A DNA stretch of 39,154 nucleotides from Algoriphagus sp. (lineage in GTDB: Bacteria; Bacteroidota; Bacteroidia; Cytophagales; Cyclobacteriaceae). A program made the translations under genes and the position numbers. Positions 16,667 through 24,290 of this stretch are shown in pieces; the stretch's first letter is position 1, and each line of letters starts with the position of its first letter. A model generated the notes under the pieces. That model was not told the DNA's origin. It saw only the letters and a program-made list of their open reading frames with translations, and ran no database searches. The stretch covers positions 1 through 39,154 of the forward strand of contig JAJTDZ010000007.1 in assembly GCA_021298245.1 (NCBI GenBank), read 5' to 3'.

Positions 16667-18319
16667 ATGCTTACCTCCCTAAGTATCTCCAATTATGCTT
16701 TGATTGATCAGCTAGAAATGAAGCCTAGCTCTCAATTGAGTATGATTACTGGCGAAACAGGGGCAGGAAAATCCATCATGCTGGGTGCCGTTGGACTTTT
16801 ATTGGGAAATAGAGCCGACACCAAAGTTCTCCTCCATGAAGATCAAAAATGTGTAGTGGAAGGCACGTTTGCCATTCAATCCTATGGCCTTCAAACGTAT
16901 TTTGAAGAGCTAGAACTCGACTACGAAGACACCTGCATCATTAGAAGAGAGATCAGTCCTAATGGAAAATCTAGATCCTTTATCAACGATTCTCCAGTTT
17001 TGCTAGAAAGTTTGAAAAGCTTAGGCAGTAGACTTATGGACGTACATTCCCAACACGATACCCTACTGCTGGGTGAAGGGGAGTACCAACTGGATATTAT
17101 TGATGCATTTGCCCAGGCAGGAACTGAAAAAATCAGGTATCAGCAGAGTTTTACAGCTTTTAAAAAGGCAAAAAAAAATTGGGAAGAGCTGCATCAGCAA
17201 TCTCTAGCCCTCAAGAAAGAGTATGATTTTTTGCAATTCCAATTGAACGAATTGAGTTCACTTTCTCTGGTGGCGGGGGAGCAAGAAGAAATGGAATCCT
17301 CTCAAGAAATCCTTGAAAACGCCGAAGAGATTAAAAGGAAAATCAACGAAATCCTTCAAGTCTATTACGAAGAGCAGCAAGGGATTCTTCAAGGACTAGC
17401 ACAGATGCAGGCAAGCTTGCAGGGACTAGAACGCTTGGCACATCCCTTTAAAGAATACAGCAGGAGGTTTCAAGAAATCCGACTTGAGCTCAAAGATGTA
17501 ATGGAAAGTTTGGGCAATGAAGACCGGCTCGTAGAAGTGGACGAAGAAAAGTTACAGCTCTTGCGAGATCGATTGAGTGCCATTTACCGATTGCAAAAAA
17601 AACATGGGGTCCAAAGTGTAGAGGAACTCCTCGTCCTCGAAAGTCAGTTTGCAGATAAGGTGTTTCAAGTGCAACATGCCGATGAAAACCTTGACAAAGC
17701 CAAAAAGGAATATCAAGATGCAGAAGTTGTTATGCTAGAGGCGGGTAGGCAATGGAGTGAAAAGCGTACCTCATGTTTTAGGGAATTTGAAAATGCGGTA
17801 AAAGTATTGCTCCGTAACCTGGGAATTGAAAATGCTAGCTTTCAGCTGCAAAGGCAAGAAATGGCCCCAAGCCTAAGGGGAATAGATGCCATAGACATGC
17901 TGTTTTCAGCAAACAAAGGCGCGTTGCCCCAATCCCTAAAAAAAGTAGCCTCTGGTGGTGAGTTTTCGCGTTTACTTTTTGCCATCAAGTACTTAATGGC
18001 TGATAAAATGGCTCTTCCTACCTTGATTTTTGATGAAATCGATATGGGAATTTCTGGGGAAATTGCCCTTCAACTGGTGAGAATGATGCAAGAAATCGCT
18101 AAAAGACATCAGGTCATTTGCATCACCCATTTACCTCAGGTTGCAGCCAAGGGAGACACCCATTATTTTGTCTACAAAGACAATTCTTCTAAGAAAACCG
18201 TTTCCAAAATTAAATTGCTTACCCCTGAGGAGCGCGTGCAGGCCTTGGCGCAAATGATAGCAGGTGCCAACCCCTCCCTAGCTGCGCAGACTAGTGCGCA
18301 AGAGCTCTTGAGGAATTGA
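16667..18319 (+). CDS. recN: DNA repair ATPase RecN
   Basis: SMC-like ATPase acting in recombinational repair of double-strand breaks. Walker A GETGAGKS is at residues 29-36. A central coiled coil runs from about 160 to 380 and is rich in Glu, Gln, Leu and Lys. The ABC-type signature VASGGEFSRL is near 427-436, Walker B TLIFDEIDMGISG near 452-464, and the switch His is in ITHLPQVAAKGDTHYFV. The 550-residue length matches RecN rather than the larger SMC or SbcC. It ends the bamD-to-recN gene group, with a possible promoter of its own. I do not see an obvious LexA-type operator. Confidence 0.96.
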   Translation: MLTSLSISNYALIDQLEMKPSSQLSMITGETGAGKSIMLGAVGLLLGNRADTKVLLHEDQKCVVEGTFAIQSYGLQTYFEELELDYEDTCIIRREISPNGKSRSFINDSPVLLESLKSLGSRLMDVHSQHDTLLLGEGEYQLDIIDAFAQAGTEKIRYQQSFTAFKKAKKNWEELHQQSLALKKEYDFLQFQLNELSSLSLVAGEQEEMESSQEILENAEEIKRKINEILQVYYEEQQGILQGLAQMQASLQGLERLAHPFKEYSRRFQEIRLELKDVMESLGNEDRLVEVDEEKLQLLRDRLSAIYRLQKKHGVQSVEELLVLESQFADKVFQVQHADENLDKAKKEYQDAEVVMLEAGRQWSEKRTSCFREFENAVKVLLRNLGIENASFQLQRQEMAPSLRGIDAIDMLFSANKGALPQSLKKVASGGEFSRLLFAIKYLMADKMALPTLIFDEIDMGISGEIALQLVRMMQEIAKRHQVICITHLPQVAAKGDTHYFVYKDNSSKKTVSKIKLLTPEERVQALAQMIAGANPSLAAQTSAQELLRN

Positions 18320-18381
18320 AAATATTACTCCTAAATTTTGTTTACTTTTACCCTTGATTTCAAATAAATCTATTGTAAGAT

Positions 18382-19197
18382 ATGCCAGATAATTTGCTAA
18401 ACGGAAAGGTAGGGATCATTACAGGAGCACTTGACGAGAACTCCATTGCCTGGAAGACTGCCTTGAAGGTAAAAGAACAGGGGGGGAGATTTGTACTTAC
18501 TAATGCACCTATTGCCATGAGAATGGGGGCCATTAAAGAGCTTGCGCAGGAATGCAATACCATCGTGGTACCTGCCGATGCAACCCTAGTAGAAGATTTA
18601 GAAAAGCTCTATGCTGAAGCTAAGGAATTTTTGGGCTCTGATTTTGATTTTTTATTGCATTCTATCGGTATGTCCCCCAACATTCGAAAAGGGAAAGCCT
18701 ATGGCGACCTCAATTACGATTGGGCCATGAAGTCTTACGATGTCTCTGCCATATCTTTTCACAAAATGATGCAAGTGGCTGAAAAAATGGATGTCATGAA
18801 AGAATGGGGTTCCATCGTAGGCCTTTCCTACATCGCTGCTCAGCGGGTATTTCCTTTCTATACAGATATGGCAGACGCCAAGGCACTCCTAGAGAGCATC
18901 GCCAGAGGATATGGATACCGATTCGGAAAATTGAAAAAAGTAAGGGTAAATACCATTTCTCAGTCTCCGACTAAAACCACCGCGGGAACAGGAATTGGAG
19001 GGTTTGACTCCTTTTTCAATTTTGCAGATGCACTATCCCCCTTGGGAAATGCCTCCGCAGATGCTTGTGCAGATTACATAGTGACCTTGTTTTCGGATAT
19101 GACCAGAATGGTCACCATGCAAAACCTTTTCCACGATGGAGGATATTCCTTTACAGGAATTTCGGAGGAAATCATGGAAAAATTTAAAGACCTCTAA
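18382..19197 (+). CDS. fabI: Enoyl-[acyl-carrier-protein] reductase FabI
   Basis: NADH-dependent enoyl-ACP reductase that completes each cycle of fatty acid elongation. The short-chain dehydrogenase fold of the FabI type is clear: ITGALDENSIAW (nucleotide loop, residues 13-24), HSIGMSPN (93-100) and the catalytic Tyr150, Tyr160 and Lys167 in SYIAAQRVFPFYTDMADAKA (Tyr-x6-Lys). The 271-residue length is normal. The substrate-loop residues NTISQSPTKTTAG correspond to the flexible loop that covers triclosan-type inhibitors in homologues. It follows recN after 62 bases and is ended by a strong terminator, so it is the last gene of the plus-strand housekeeping block. Confidence 0.95.
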   Translation: MPDNLLNGKVGIITGALDENSIAWKTALKVKEQGGRFVLTNAPIAMRMGAIKELAQECNTIVVPADATLVEDLEKLYAEAKEFLGSDFDFLLHSIGMSPNIRKGKAYGDLNYDWAMKSYDVSAISFHKMMQVAEKMDVMKEWGSIVGLSYIAAQRVFPFYTDMADAKALLESIARGYGYRFGKLKKVRVNTISQSPTKTTAGTGIGGFDSFFNFADALSPLGNASADACADYIVTLFSDMTRMVTMQNLFHDGGYSFTGISEEIMEKFKDL

Positions 19198-19214
19198 GCT
19201 GATCTAGCCACGTG

Positions 19215-19242
19215 AAGCCCTGAGTTAGCTCGGGGCTTTTTT
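19215..19242 (+). terminator. Rho-independent terminator after fabI
   Basis: AAGCCCTGAG (19215-19224) and CTCGGGGCTT (19229-19238) form a 10-bp stem with one wobble pair and a 4-base loop, followed by T to 19242. Confidence 0.9.
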
Positions 19243-19318
19243 GTATGCATTCATTCAAAAAAGGTTTTTAGATTTATAGAATAACCCTATATTAAAGTCA
19301 AATTGAACCCCTTCCCTT

Positions 19319-20911
19319 ATGTTGAAAAAAATCTCTTTGCTTGGCCTGGTAACATTTTTCTGTGTTAGCTGGTCATTTGCTCAAATCATGCCTTCTCCCA
19401 ATAGGGCAGAAGGAGAGGGTCCTTACGATCGCCTGATTCTTAGAGGTGTGACGCTTATCGATGGTACAGGAGCGCCTCCACTGGGCCCTGTAGACATTGT
19501 GGTTGAAAAAAATAGGATCGCACAGATTCAAGCCGTAGGGTATCCTGGGGTTCCCATCAATGAAAATAGAAGGCCAAAAGCTGACGACAAAACCAAAGTA
19601 ATGGACTTGACCGGACATTACCTCTTGCCAGGATTTATAGATATGCATGGTCATATTGGGGGTAATGGACAAGGGACGCCTGCTGAATATGTATTTAAGC
19701 TTTGGCTTTCGCATGGAATTACCACCGTGAGGGACCCTTCCGCAGGAAATGGGCTCAATTGGGTTTTGGATCATAAGAAGAAATCTGCTGCCAATCAGAT
19801 CACTGCTCCAAGACTTCTTGCCTACACTTCTTTTGGTCAAGGTGCCTCAAGTCCCATCACTACTGCGGAACAAGCCAAGGCTTGGGTAAATGAAAATAAG
19901 GCCAAAGGGGCAGATGGCATCAAATTTTTTGGTGCTAAGCCAGAGGTTATGGAGGCCGCTATCTCAGAAAATAAGCGTATAGGACTTAGATCTGCCATGC
20001 ACCACCAGCAATTGGATGTAGCGCGATGGAATGTGCTTCACTCTGCGCGTGCAGGCCTTACTTCTATGGAACATTGGTATGGATTGCCAGAAGCTCTTTT
20101 TACCGATAGGACGATTCAAAATTTTAGGCTGGATTACAATTACCAAAACGAACAGCATCGCTTTGCGGAGGCGGGGAAACTTTGGCAGCAGGCAGCTCCA
20201 CCTTATTCGGAGCATTGGAATAAGGTCATGAATGAGTTAATCGAGCTTGATTTTACCCTTGATCCCACCCTCAATATATATGAAGCCAATAGAGATTTGA
20301 TGCGGGCACGCACCCAAGAATGGCACGAGGTATACACCCTTCCCTCGCTGTGGAGGTTTTATGCTCCCAATAGGCAATCGCATGGTTCGTACTGGTTTGA
20401 TTGGACCACAGAAGAAGAAGTACTTTGGAAAGACAATTACCGCCTGTGGATGACTTTTGTGAATGAATATAAAAATCGAGGAGGGAGAGTCACCGCTGGC
20501 TCAGATTCTGGATTTATCTATCAGCTGTATGGCTTTGCTTACATCCGTGAACTGGAAATGTTGAGAGAAGCAGGTTTTCATCCCCTAGAAGTAATACGTT
20601 CGGCCACCATGTATGGGGCAGAAGCTTTAGGAATGGAAAAGGAATTGGGTACGGTGGAAGTAGGCAAACTTGCAGATTTTGTGATTTTGGAGGAAAATCC
20701 CCTTCAAAATCTAAAGGTGCTTTATGGTACCGGTGCCATTCGAATCAACGAAAGTAACGAGCCTATTCGAGTAGGTGGGGTAAAGTATACGGTCAAAGAT
20801 GGAATCGTATACGATGCTAAAAAGTTGCTTCAAGATGTACGAACCATCGTGGATCAGCATAAAGCTCGAGAAAACGCTAGAATTACCCAGCCTGGATTGG
20901 ATTGGGAATAA
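19319..20911 (+). CDS. Exported metal-dependent amidohydrolase
   Basis: A 530-residue amidohydrolase-superfamily enzyme with a signal peptide (MLKKISLLGLVTFFCVSWSF, cleavage near AQIM), so it works in the periplasm or outside. The complete metal site of a binuclear member is readable: His110 and His112 in DMHGHIGG, the bridging Lys202 in GADGIKFFG, His228 or His229 in AMHHQQ, His252 in SMEHWYG and Asp396 in TAGSDSGF. The closing domain has GTVEVGKLADFVILEENPL, the imidazolonepropionase/dihydroorotase-like C-terminal pattern. A roughly 120-residue stretch between His252 and Asp396, rich in Trp and Tyr, is longer than in small imidazolonepropionases. The substrate is unknown; dipeptides or cyclic amides are typical of the exported group. 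It is flanked by terminators on both sides, so it is monocistronic. Confidence 0.88.
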   Translation: MLKKISLLGLVTFFCVSWSFAQIMPSPNRAEGEGPYDRLILRGVTLIDGTGAPPLGPVDIVVEKNRIAQIQAVGYPGVPINENRRPKADDKTKVMDLTGHYLLPGFIDMHGHIGGNGQGTPAEYVFKLWLSHGITTVRDPSAGNGLNWVLDHKKKSAANQITAPRLLAYTSFGQGASSPITTAEQAKAWVNENKAKGADGIKFFGAKPEVMEAAISENKRIGLRSAMHHQQLDVARWNVLHSARAGLTSMEHWYGLPEALFTDRTIQNFRLDYNYQNEQHRFAEAGKLWQQAAPPYSEHWNKVMNELIELDFTLDPTLNIYEANRDLMRARTQEWHEVYTLPSLWRFYAPNRQSHGSYWFDWTTEEEVLWKDNYRLWMTFVNEYKNRGGRVTAGSDSGFIYQLYGFAYIRELEMLREAGFHPLEVIRSATMYGAEALGMEKELGTVEVGKLADFVILEENPLQNLKVLYGTGAIRINESNEPIRVGGVKYTVKDGIVYDAKKLLQDVRTIVDQHKARENARITQPGLDWE

Positions 20912-20929
20912 AAGTCATCCTAAATTGAG

Positions 20930-20963
20930 GGGAGGAAAGCTTGTTTTTCCTCCCGTTTTTTTT
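20930..20963 (+). terminator. Rho-independent terminator after the amidohydrolase gene
   Basis: GGGAGGAAA (20930-20938) pairs with TTTCCTCCC (20946-20954) around a 7-base loop; a G and then eight T residues follow (20956-20963). Confidence 0.88.
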
Positions 20964-20995
20964 AATTCCAATAAGACCTCATTCCCCATCTTGCT

Positions 20996-21805
20996 ATGCC
21001 TACCCTAAGCCTAAAAGACGTTTCCCTTTACTACGAAGAACATGGAACAGGGGACGAGACCATTGTCTTTTCCCATGGACTTTTGTGGAGTGCTCGTATG
21101 TTTGAAGCACAGGTGGCAAAGTTTTCAGAGAAATACCGGGTACTGGCCTACGACCACCGCGGTCAAGCGAGGAGTGAAGTAAAGGGTCCTTTTGACCAGG
21201 ATACAGTGGCTGAGGATGCTGCCGAATTGATTCGGAAACTGGTGGGAGGACCAGTACATTTTATAGGGCTATCTATGGGAGGATTTGTAGGGATGCGTCT
21301 AGCAGCCAGGCATCCTGAGCTTATCCGAAGTTTGATTCTTTTGGAAACTTCTGCTCAAGCAGAGCCCGTAGAAAACCTTCCTCAATACAAGCTCCTCAAT
21401 GGGATCGTACGATGGTTTGGGATTATCCCACCTGTAGCCAACAAGGTAATGAAAATCATGTTTGCTAAAAGTTGGCTTGCCAATCCTTCAAATGCTCAGG
21501 CGATTTCACGCTGGAAAAAAGAGCTTTCTTCCAATAAAAAGAGTATTACTGGACCCGTAGAGGGTGTGATTTATCGGAAAGGAATTGAAGATGAGTTGTC
21601 TAGAATAGTTTGCCCTACATTGATCCTTGTAGGGGATGAGGATGTTGCTACTCGACCAGAAAAGGCAGCCTTTATTCAAAAGGAAATCAAAGGCTCCGAC
21701 TTAGTTGTCTTATCGGGAGCTGGTCATAGCAGCTGCATTGAAAAGCCAGAAGAAGTCAATCAAGTGATCTGGACTTGGTTAGACCAACATTTCACTCTTT
21801 CCTGA
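20996..21805 (+). CDS. Alpha/beta hydrolase
   Basis: A 269-residue cytoplasmic alpha/beta-hydrolase, similar in layout to 3-oxoadipate enol-lactonases and related esterases. The oxyanion-hole HG is at residues 27-28 (FSHGLLWS), the nucleophile Ser93 in GLSMGGF, the acid Asp214 or Asp216 in LVGDEDVATRP, and His244 in GAGHSSCIE. A cap of about 75 helical residues lies between strands 6 and 7. There is no signal peptide. No pathway partner for aromatic-acid breakdown is next to it, so the enol-lactonase label would be a guess; I give only the superfamily. It ends 9 bases before the convergent GH16 gene, with no obvious terminator between. Confidence 0.85.
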   Translation: MPTLSLKDVSLYYEEHGTGDETIVFSHGLLWSARMFEAQVAKFSEKYRVLAYDHRGQARSEVKGPFDQDTVAEDAAELIRKLVGGPVHFIGLSMGGFVGMRLAARHPELIRSLILLETSAQAEPVENLPQYKLLNGIVRWFGIIPPVANKVMKIMFAKSWLANPSNAQAISRWKKELSSNKKSITGPVEGVIYRKGIEDELSRIVCPTLILVGDEDVATRPEKAAFIQKEIKGSDLVVLSGAGHSSCIEKPEEVNQVIWTWLDQHFTLS

Positions 21806-21814
21806 AACAAGCAC

Positions 21815-22669
21815 TTAATTGGCCTGAAACACGCGGATGTAATCCACAATCATATGTTGTGGGAAGGTAGTGGTGGCATTGGGAGATCCTGGCCAATTTC
21901 CTCCTACTGCTACATTAAAAATGAAGAAAAAACTTTTTCTAAATTCATCTAACTGTGCTGGTGTGGTATCAATCACGTGGTATTGCTTGTTGTCTATATA
22001 CCATCGGATGGATTTATCGTCCCAAACTATAGAATACACGTAAAATTGATCGGACAAGGTCCCAGAGGCGAGAGAATATTCTCCTTTATATTCCGCGTGA
22101 TTTCCATCGTGAAGCCAATGTACCGTACCGTATACTGTTTTTTCCCTTCCATTGCCTCCGATCATTTCCATAATGTCTATTTCCCCGCATGCTGGCCAGT
22201 TTACGGTGTCAAAATTTGAGCCAAGCATCCATAAGGCTGGCCAAATTCCCTGACCTTTTGGTAGGGCAGCTCTAATATCCACACGTCCGTACTGAAACTG
22301 TTTTTTGTTTTTGGTGATGATTCTGGAAGAGGTATATTCTTTCCCTCCAAATGGCTCCTTTTTGGCGGTGATGACTAAAAAACCGTCTTGAATACCGGTA
22401 TTTTCTGTTCTATAAAATTGTAATTCATTGTTTCCCCAACCGTTTGTTCCGTTTCCTGTTTCGTAGCTCCAAAAATTTTGATTTAAACTTGAACCTTCAA
22501 ATTCGTCGGCCCAAACCAAAGACATTCCTGGATAGGAGTTTGGAGAAGTATTACCGAGTTTGGGGATAGTTACCTTGGAAGTAGTCTGTCCAGGGTTTTC
22601 TTTACTTTCTGGTACACAACCAAAAAATCCAATAAGAAGTGTTAGAAGAATTGAAAATAATTTTTGCAT
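21815..22669 (-). CDS. GH16 endo-beta-glucanase lipoprotein (laminarinase-like)
   Basis: A glycoside hydrolase family 16 enzyme expected to cut beta-1,3- or mixed-linkage glucan. The leader ends in lipobox FFGC (Cys18), so it is a lipoprotein, probably surface-exposed. Residues about 50-284 form the GH16 jellyroll: LVWADEFEGSSLNQNFWSYE, WGNNELQFYRTENT, YGRVDIRAALPKGQGIWPAL, and the catalytic motif GEIDIMEMIGG with Glu163 (nucleophile), Asp165 and Glu168 (acid/base). The extra Met in the E-I-D-I-M-E form is the laminarinase/kappa-carrageenase beta-bulge type, rather than the lichenase EIDIE. It is downstream of a lipoprotein with duplicated domains on the same strand, separated by a perfect hairpin. 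Specificity for laminarin is inference from the family. Confidence 0.92.
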   Translation of the reverse strand: MQKLFSILLTLLIGFFGCVPESKENPGQTTSKVTIPKLGNTSPNSYPGMSLVWADEFEGSSLNQNFWSYETGNGTNGWGNNELQFYRTENTGIQDGFLVITAKKEPFGGKEYTSSRIITKNKKQFQYGRVDIRAALPKGQGIWPALWMLGSNFDTVNWPACGEIDIMEMIGGNGREKTVYGTVHWLHDGNHAEYKGEYSLASGTLSDQFYVYSIVWDDKSIRWYIDNKQYHVIDTTPAQLDEFRKSFFFIFNVAVGGNWPGSPNATTTFPQHMIVDYIRVFQAN

Positions 22670-22684
22670 GTGTAAATAAGAAAT

Positions 22685-22709
22685 ACCGCCAGAGCATAGC
22701 TCTGGCGGT
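22685..22709 (-). promoter_or_regulatory. Perfect intercistronic hairpin between the duplicated-domain lipoprotein and GH16
   Basis: ACCGCCAGAGC (22685-22695) and GCTCTGGCGGT (22699-22709) make a perfect 11-bp stem with a 3-base loop in the 48-base gap. On the minus strand it is followed by ATTTCTTATTT, which is T-rich but without a clean T-run, so it could be a leaky terminator, or an RNA-stabilising element for the upstream gene. Confidence 0.6.
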
Positions 22710-22710
22710 C

Positions 22711-22724
22711 AGTATAATTATACT
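22711..22724. repeat. 14-base perfect palindrome at the 3' end of the lipoprotein gene
   Basis: AGTATAATTATACT reads the same on both strands and covers the final codon and the TAA stop (22718-22720) of the 463-residue lipoprotein gene. It lies directly next to the 11-bp hairpin, so the two could stack or compete. Confidence 0.5.
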
Positions 22725-24109
22725 GAAATTAATTTAAATGTCCACCACACACCGGTTCCAGCCTCTATTTGTATGGTCATTCGTTTCACACCTTGATTTT
22801 CTACTAAGCTGACTACTTTATAGCTGACCTCACTTGGTACGGCTACGTTGGGAAGTTCTCCCGCATTCACGGCCTTGGGAAGAGCTACGTGGGCCCCTTG
22901 TCCAATTAATCGTAAGGTTGCACCATCGTAAGTAAAGGTATAGTTACCTGCGCCATTGTGAGGGGCTTTAGGCGTACCACATCCATCAGCTCCTTGCCAA
23001 CCTTCCAACCATGTTTGGCTTCCCATATCTATGGAGAATGATCCGTTTTCGGAGAAAGTGTATACGTCATCGAAGAAGCAAGCACGAGTAGTTACGTCTG
23101 CAGTGGTATTAAACCACCATTCTCTACTCCCTGCAGTAGGACCTACCGTCAACGCTGCCTCTATGGGTTCCATTTTCCACTTGCCTACCAAAGCGGCACT
23201 TGCAGCAGGTCCAGAGATCAATTTGAAATCCCACCAAACTCCATTACCTGCTTGAATACGTAAAGTCATTCTTCTGGTATTTCCTTGCTTTGTTTGTTCT
23301 ACAATAGTGTAAGCAATTTGAGAAGCAACTTGAGCTCCATTAGAGATTTCACCTGAATTATTTACTTTGGCTAGCCCCACATGAGCACCTGTACCTATGG
23401 TAGTCAAAGTGGTGGTAGTGTAGGTGTAGGTAAATGATTTGGTTCCATCAAATGGAGATTTGGGAGCACCACAACCATCTGCAGCTACTCCTTGCCAAGT
23501 TTCCAACCAAGTTACTCCTCCTAAATCCATTTTAAATGAACCGTCTTCGTTGAAGGTATACTTGTCATCAAAGAAGCAAGCTCTTGCAGTCACGTCTGCA
23601 AGGGAATTTTGCCACCATTCAGAGCTGCCAGGGGCAGGGCCTACTTTCATGGCTCCTGCTATTGGTTCCATGGTCCACACACCTGTGATGTCAAAAGCAG
23701 GTTTAAGGGAAGCCACTGTAAACGATAGGTTTTCTGAACTTTCGTTTCCTTTGGAATCCTTCGCTTTTACATTCAAATTGTAAACACCAGGAGTAAATCC
23801 TCCTACTACTTTAATTTGAATTTTCTCATCATCCCCAGCTAAATCTTTAGAGCCAGAGGTAACACTCGCACCTCCTTTAGTGACTGCATAAGAAAATGTA
23901 GCTAGTGTACTTAAGGTACCTTCGTCAACCCCGTCGTTGAGGGTCACTTCGATAAGAAAATCTTGTTTTTCTGTCAACCCGCTGGTAATGGGTCCTAAGG
24001 TAATCTTAGGAGGCAAGTCCACGACTGGAATTTCAGAAAAATTGTCACAAGCCCATACTAGGCTTAGCATTGTGCAAAGCACAAGTGATTTGGTGAAAAT
24101 GTTTTTCAT
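22718..24109 (-). CDS. Surface lipoprotein with Ig-like domain and two copies of a ~160-residue domain
   Basis: A 463-residue lipoprotein (Cys21 in LVWAC) encoded directly upstream of the GH16 gene. Residues about 33-132 form an Ig/PKD-like domain (ending SKGNESSENLSFTV). Then come two related copies of one domain: residues 141-299 and 306-462. Each has the order W-x-MEPI, VGP-x-x-GS-x-EWW, DVT-x-RACFFDD, YTF-x-x-x-GSF, TWLE-x-WQG, a second Cys, GAHV, and a final VWW-x-FKLIS. I recall the same ACFFDD-type domain in other marine Bacteroidetes glucan-degradation proteins, but its function is not known to me. It is probably a glycan-binding or scaffold protein at the cell surface. The paired cysteines (178/213 and 344/377) may form a disulfide in each copy. 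Confidence 0.75.
   Translation of the reverse strand: MKNIFTKSLVLCTMLSLVWACDNFSEIPVVDLPPKITLGPITSGLTEKQDFLIEVTLNDGVDEGTLSTLATFSYAVTKGGASVTSGSKDLAGDDEKIQIKVVGGFTPGVYNLNVKAKDSKGNESSENLSFTVASLKPAFDITGVWTMEPIAGAMKVGPAPGSSEWWQNSLADVTARACFFDDKYTFNEDGSFKMDLGGVTWLETWQGVAADGCGAPKSPFDGTKSFTYTYTTTTLTTIGTGAHVGLAKVNNSGEISNGAQVASQIAYTIVEQTKQGNTRRMTLRIQAGNGVWWDFKLISGPAASAALVGKWKMEPIEAALTVGPTAGSREWWFNTTADVTTRACFFDDVYTFSENGSFSIDMGSQTWLEGWQGADGCGTPKAPHNGAGNYTFTYDGATLRLIGQGAHVALPKAVNAGELPNVAVPSEVSYKVVSLVENQGVKRMTIQIEAGTGVWWTFKLISV
22724..23689 (-). repeat. Tandem domain duplication within the 463-residue lipoprotein
   Basis: Copy 1 spans 23213-23689 (residues 141-299) and copy 2 spans 22724-23194 (residues 306-462). 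The protein alignment is nearly colinear, with the same tryptophan, cysteine and GSF positions. The copies have diverged at many positions, so the duplication is not recent. Confidence 0.8.
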
Positions 24110-24290
24110 GGGTTTAATTTTTTTATAAATGTCATTAAGTATTATGAGTTATTCAATTTGTCAAGACCTACAAGTATTCATCATTCCTAAAAATTCAATA
24201 CATCAAAAATTCATCAATAATTTTAATTATGCTTTAAAAATAACTTATGACTACATTTCGATGTTATTTCTCTGAGTAGACAATTTCTCA
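24110..24290. promoter_or_regulatory. Divergent intergenic region between the glucan lipoprotein and its regulator
   Basis: 181 bases, strongly AT-rich, holding both 5' ends. TACATTTC (24252-24259, plus strand) is a 7/8 match to the -7 consensus, but no TTG lies at the expected distance. On the minus strand TTGACA followed by TAATACTT is promoter-like with short spacing. No convincing operator repeat was found. Confidence 0.4.

Noticed and set aside
19373..19840. 155-codon open frame antisense to the amidohydrolase gene
   Set aside because: Composition and lack of any domain, with strong coding evidence on the other strand, mark it as a shadow frame.
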